Assembly: GCF_024679245.1 (NCBI RefSeq)
Contig: NC_090178.1
Location: 17,548,213 to 17,612,212, forward strand
DNA: 64,000 bases
Source: Pseudorasbora parva
Taxonomy: Eukaryota > Chordata > Actinopteri > Cypriniformes > Gobionidae
Direction of reading: 5' to 3'
The number at the start of each line of letters is the position of its first letter. The stretch's first letter is position 1. Shown one piece after another: positions 59,286-64,000 of the stretch. Below the pieces are notes generated by a model. That model ran no database searches and was not told the origin of the DNA. It was given only the letters and a program-made list of their open reading frames with translations. A program made the translations under genes and the position numbers.

Positions 59286-60622
59286 TACATATACATTAAT
59301 ATTATACATAATTATATTACACACAAGAAACATGTCATTTAAAATCACGTATCCTTTCAGGAACATTTTTCTTAACAGAGGACGTCATCAGTTTCTATCC
59401 AACATTACTGCAGCACTCTCGGATATTGAAATATAGACTACACATTTATCTCATTTATAAGTCAGTCAAAACAACACCTCTGTCAATTTATCTTTCAAGC
59501 CTGAAACAAGAGGCTTCTGATGTCAGGGGCTTCATTAGGGAAGGAAGAGCAGATAAATTTAAAGATAACAGCTGTCGTTCAAGCATGTGCGCGCACACAC
59601 ATAGTCTCCCAAAGAGTAATGATTTTGTTATACTTGCATGACTTCTCTTTTATTGATTTCAGTCATGATATCACCCCCTGCACTGGGATCCTTTTCACCC
59701 AGCGCCCTGCTCTGTCCTGTGTGGGTGCACATATGTGCAAAATACCAGCAGTTGGTGTCCACACACAGTACGTCTGGATGTGTGAGTGGGAGAGAGAGGG
59801 AAAGAGAGAGAAAGCCAGTGTTAGGGTGCGTGGGTAAATATGTCAGGGGGTCGCTTGGTCTCTGTGACATCTGTGGGAGCCGGGGCTCATTGTTGGGGTA
59901 TCAGTTCAGCCCGTCAATAATGAGGCAGTAGAGTGTGAAGAGAAGGGCGTGACCGAGTCCCCTCGCGTATACACACACACACACACGCAGACACACACAC
60001 ACGCATAAACACACATACTAACCCCGACCGCTGACCCCTCTGTCAACCCCCTCCTCGCTTTTTCTCTCTCTTGCCGTCTGTGCCCCTGCACCCCAGCCGT
60101 TCCCTTTTCAGCGGCTCTCCCTCATTGCCCCCATTCGTCCCTCTATTGTTGGGGATAAACCGGGCGACTAGACCCTCGCATGTGCTGCAGACAGAGGCCT
60201 TGTTCTGAGACCAACACTAAACTCACCTTGAACTGAATCACTTGGGTTCTGAAACATGATTGTTTAACTGGAACTGTGTAGCATAAAACATCTGAACCCT
60301 AAAGAGCTACTTCTAAATTGCTTTCATTAGCATAACCCTATATAGGCAGGCTGATTTAGTCATATTAAATAATATATTTGACTTGGCAGATAATATAGAC
60401 ATCAGTTTAACCAATTAGAAATGCAGTCGCTATCATACATGAGCCAGTGTCCTGAGGTGACAACGGAAGTTGTAAGTCTAAAAAAGGTAAAAAATATCTA
60501 GCTTATACGTTTAATTTGTAATCATTGTTAGCAGGTTCTTGTTTAACCCGATTTATGACATCCACACAAGGTTTTCATATACTTGTTCATGTATGATAAA
60601 AACATCACAACTGAGTAACATG
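59286..60622. other. Non-coding sequence
   Basis: A GA patch is at 59788-59815 and a broken CA tract at 59971-60022. Overlapping frames at 59520-59931 lack support. No gene is recognised. Confidence 0.4.
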
Positions 60623-61380
60623 CACTGAAAAAAAAAAGATTTTTACTGCGTGTTCAAATTGCTTGATTAAAATGTGCTAATGCAACACAATTGCTATATA
60701 TTTTGTCCTAACTTAATTTGATTCTGTTCAATCCACTTAAATATAAGTCAAATATGAAGTCAAACTTAATCCATTTGTGTTGAAACTGGGCGGGGCTTGT
60801 TAGTTCCACATGCTTTGCATATGAATAAATCAAGAGAAAGTAAATGTTGTTATTTTATATGTTAAGTGTTATTTGAGCATGGTGTGAAAGGGGATACTTG
60901 ATTGTGTTTAATATTCAATTATGTTGGAATTATTAGAACAATTTAAATTACAATGGGTTACCATTGTGGCGGAGAGAGGGCATTTGCTTAGGCTGTGAAC
61001 TAAAACAACTAATGTCATTACAGCTTTGCTGAAGAGCTTTTAATCCTAAGCATTTAAGATGCCAGTGTGTGTTATTGCTAGCTAAATGTTTATCAAGCTA
61101 GTGAAGTATTATAATAATAAAAAATAAAAAAATAAAAAAAACAATATGTGACAATATGTGAAACTGAAGTGGATAAATGAATATATGATTTTGAATGCCT
61201 GAATCATGTCAGGGAGCCATATAAAAATCAATTTGAAACTACTTAATTGGATCACTTAAAATGTATTCATTCCATGATGTTGAAGTTACATGAACAAAAT
61301 GTTTGTTTAACTTAATTGATTCACGTGGGACCAATGTACACAATTAAATCATGTAAATCCAACACACTTTTTTTTTAGTG
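60623..61380. mobile_element. Short inverted-repeat element with CACT...AGTG ends
   Basis: Begins CACTGAAAAAAAAAAGATTT and ends CACTTTTTTTTTAGTG. The body has the AAGTT/AACTTAATT-rich composition of the CACTGTAA-type elements (CTTAATTTGATTCTGTTCAA, TTTAACTTAATTGATTCA). No transposase is present. Confidence 0.6.
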
Positions 61381-62994
61381 TGGAATGTTCCTTTCCTGTG
61401 TACTTCTACTGGACACACAAAGATTTCAAAGAAATAAAATGTGCAAATGTTTCCTATGTGTTTACTGTTTTTTATCAAAATAAATTGGAAATAAGTATTT
61501 TGAATAAGTACGTTTTGTTAATCTAAAATTCATGCCAAAAAATTTAAATGTGCATGTTTTTAAATAGTGTTCCACCCTACCATGTTGAGGTTGTAACATC
61601 AGCACTCTTTCAGCGCTTGACGTTAATTTATACTGTTTAGGAATAAGTTGAGTTTCTTCAAATGTACTACTTTAAATGTTAGCACACAAATAATGGCAGA
61701 TTATATCAAAGTTTGAGACACATGACACAATACAACAGAGCTACAGTAAACAAAATGAAAACTCCCTTGGCTGCACTATTTTTAAGGTTATGTGACAAAA
61801 CATTGTTTTATAGAATAGCAATTAAGTTCATCAGAAAACCTCAATTGTTTTTCATTGTTAAGTATAAAACTGCACAACATAATTCAAATGATTCAGAATC
61901 GAAACCCAACATGTAAACAAACCATATATTGGTCCAGATTAAAGCCAATTATAATAATCACCATCATCCTCAACACTTTTGCATGACTTCTAACTTGTTG
62001 TACTTACCTGTAGCGTGTGAATGAATCCTGAATTATGTCTTTGTAAAAGTACTCCACACCGTGAGATGCCAATCTGAATATTTTAGGGCTGCCTCTGAAT
62101 GGAGTGCATGTAAATTCAACGCATAAACGTTCTTCTCGGGCTGACTGACAGTCAATGGGATTTCGACTGTGCTGCTTGCCAAGGTTCTGACTGCCATCTA
62201 CAGGCTGTTTTTATGATTGCAGACATCTTTTTAAAAAAGCAACATTACGTCAAAGGCGCTCTTCTTTTTCGGATGAGCATTTTTAAAAATTGGTCCTTTG
62301 AGATGCATTACGATATTGTTTGACCTAGCATAATAATGTATATTTGCAAAGTCAACGTGAATATTATGACAGCGCATGATATAACGTGCACAACAAGATT
62401 TCACTTTTATAAGAGAAGTTTCGTTTGATTATATCATTTTTGTTTTAGAGAAATCCCGTCATCTATCTTTGAATACAGGCGGCAACACAATAAATGTTGC
62501 AAAGAAATAGCTCAGGAGAATGAGGGAAGCTCAAAGAGTGTCCCTGATATTATACTAGTTATAAATATAATAAGCTGGGGTGAATTGAGTTATACTGGAG
62601 CCTGAGGGTTTGCTGGGATGAAGCAGTGGCTACTTAACAACTGGGAGAGAAGAGAATATGAAAACAATACAATTATTTCTCTCAATAATAACTACATGAT
62701 GTAGTCTGCACACAAGTCCAAGAACTCTCTTTTAAAAAAGTAAATTTGATTCTATGTAGGAATACATTTTTCAGTGTTAGGGGAAGAGCAACTTTTTGCA
62801 AGATTTTCTGGATTTCTGAACATCTTTTATCTAATCGTCAACACTCTTAAAGAAATTTAGACTAAAAAGTTTTTGGCATGTGTGAATGATATGTAATAAA
62901 CAATGGCATACAGTGATGTGGACAGAAATGTCTTAGGAAACGCTGTTGTACTTCTAGGTACATCCTTTTGTTTGACTTCCTTAACACACGAATT
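61381..62994. other. AT-rich non-coding sequence
   Basis: No gene is recognised. 62095-62240 (GGGCTGACTGACAGTCAATG, CTGACTGCCATCTACAGG) may be an unassigned repeat fragment. Confidence 0.4.
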
Positions 62995-63304
62995 AAAGGG
63001 ATAGATCACCCAAAATAAAAAATAAAAAAACATTTATCAATTACCCTCAGGTAATTCCAAACCCGTAAGACGTTCATCTTAAAACACCTGAATGCACAAC
63101 CAAAGTACAACCAAAGCACAACCTTAAATGACATCTGAGAGATTCTTGTCCATCCATTGAGAGTCCATGCTACCACTTTGCCGCTTCATAAAGTTCATAA
63201 ACAGAAAACGAATCCATAAGAATCGAGTGGCTTAAGCGATTTAATCCCTTGACATGATGAACAGATTGAATTTATTGACAAACACAAACAGCAGGTCAAC
63301 CATA

Positions 63305-63531
63305 CACTGTAAAAAAATAAAAACGGAAAATGTACTGGTAATTTTTTTGCCAGTACATATCCAGTAGTTTTACGGAAATTTCTGTTAACCCTTAAAACAC
63401 AAACTAATATGCAATGTGTAATTCAAAATACAGGTAAAACCTGTAAAAAAACAATACGGAAATTTCCTTCATATTTATACATTGTGTACATTGTAGTACA
63501 TTGTGCCCTATTTTATGGACATTTTACAGTG
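63305..63531. mobile_element. Nested CACTGTAA-type short element
   Basis: Starts CACTGTAAAAAAATAAAAAC and ends GACATTTTACAGTG. The body has the TTTTACGGAAATTTC and CAATACGGAAATTTC motifs of this element subtype. It splits the surrounding 62995-63893 element, so it is younger. Confidence 0.75.
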
Positions 63532-63541
63532 TACATACTGG

Positions 63542-63690
63542 ACACATCAGAACAAACCTTATTGGTTCTTGCGGAAGCTCAAACGTGTGAGCGTAACACA
63601 TGAGAATAAACCGCATTGGTTCTTGCAGAAGCTCAAACGTGCTGCGTAACACACGAGAATAAACCAAATTGGTTCTCGCACATCAAGCAA
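63542..63690. repeat. Three-unit ~54 bp tandem repeat
   Basis: Units start at 63542, 63596 and 63651, each reading ACAC(A)TSAGAAYAAACC, then ATTGGTTCTTGC, then GAAGCTCAAACGTG(T)G..GCGTAAC. The third unit diverges after GGTTCTCGCA. Confidence 0.85.
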
Positions 63691-64000
63691 GCATGCTTGA
63701 GCTTCCATTTACCATATGATGTGTGCGTTGAATGTTTAGGTGAAACAAGTGGTAGTTGTGTGGACTGTCAAGGAGGGACATATGTCGCTCAGATTTCATT
63801 CAAATATCTTTATTTGTGTTTCAATGAAGAGTGAAAGTTTTGGAACAACATGAGGGTGAATAAATGATGGTAGAATTTGCATTTTTGGCTGAAATAACCT
63901 CAGATAGCAACAAAGCCTGAGTCTGGCTTAGACACTTAGACACTTTTGGCTTAATTCTGGCACTTGTTTTTTTCACATTCTTGTGTCAAACAGCATTAGA

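Larger units (their letters stand above)
62995..63893. mobile_element. Abundant cyprinid short transposon, enlarged by a nested insertion
   Basis: Starts AAAGGGATAGATCACCCAAA after TTA. It ends with the degenerate counterpart TTTTTGGCTGAAATAACCT, preceded by GGAACAACATGAGGGTGAAT. Inside are the family's GAATCGAGTGGCTTAAGCGA and TGATGAACAGATTGAATTTA blocks and a three-unit ~54 bp tandem repeat at 63542-63690. A second element lies at 63305-63531. No coding capacity. Confidence 0.75.

Overview
The window looks like 64 kb of nuclear DNA from a teleost fish, most likely a cyprinid (carp, goldfish or zebrafish group). The evidence is its repeat content. There are remnants of at least four Tc1-like transposon families, several short inverted-repeat elements flanked by TTAA, hAT-type fragments, LTR retrotransposon pieces, and many long TG, TA, GA, GATA, GGAT and GATT microsatellites. 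Many of these I recognise from memory as repeats common in zebrafish and carp. No database was searched.

I find no intact host protein-coding gene. Nearly every long open frame is a transposon remnant, a translated microsatellite or chance. The window therefore reads as a gene desert or the inside of very large introns. A few stretches may still matter to a host gene. A CpG-rich block at about 14.64-15.29 kb contains an ATG followed by 15 codons and a strong splice donor (14758-14802). Three other segments look like exons from their splice signals (4674-4795, 33457-33503, 35018-35108). A minus-strand frame at 10910-11208 has natural-looking codon use. Several low-repeat stretches resemble the conserved non-coding elements found around vertebrate developmental genes (about 7.8-8.4, 9.8-10.6, 14.2-14.6, 25.0-25.3, 26.4-27.0, 29.0-29.9, 30.1-30.9, 38.0-38.4, 43.1-43.4, 48.2-48.5 and 57.4-57.8 kb). 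That last reading is inference and needs cross-species alignment.

Layout. 0-11 kb: dispersed repeats, TG/CA/TA microsatellites and a 1.66 kb element with GCGTTTCCATTAC ends. 11.4-14.1 kb: a short element with target duplications, two abutting Tc1-like remnants and a hAT-like end. 14.2-18.3 kb: the CpG-rich block, then AT-rich DNA. 18.4-20.1 kb: the 3' half of a non-autonomous LTR retrotransposon on the minus strand (proline-rich gag-like ORF, polypurine tract, 3' LTR). 20.5-25 kb: repeats, a deleted Tc1-like copy and an LTR-like fragment. 25-31 kb: mostly low-repeat sequence around a ~90 bp tandem repeat and a 163 bp TG tract. 31.8-35 kb: a TTAA-flanked element and a Tc1-like copy lying between two TA tracts. 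36.3-36.7 kb: facing GA and TC tracts. 37-42.2 kb: a full-length short transposon, a nested pair of elements and a 362 bp tandem duplication with a GATT expansion. 44-51 kb: a dense transposon graveyard with two TTAA elements, a solo LTR with 5 bp target duplications, an inverted pair of repeats and a Tc1 transposase 3' half. 54.2-54.8 kb: a compound tetranucleotide array. 55.6-59.3 kb: another TTAA element, an internally deleted Tc1-like element with both ends, and a palindromic short element. 60.6-64 kb: two more inverted-repeat elements, one nested in another.

The transposase genes are all broken, so nothing here is likely to move on its own. The short elements could once have been mobilised by transposases encoded elsewhere.
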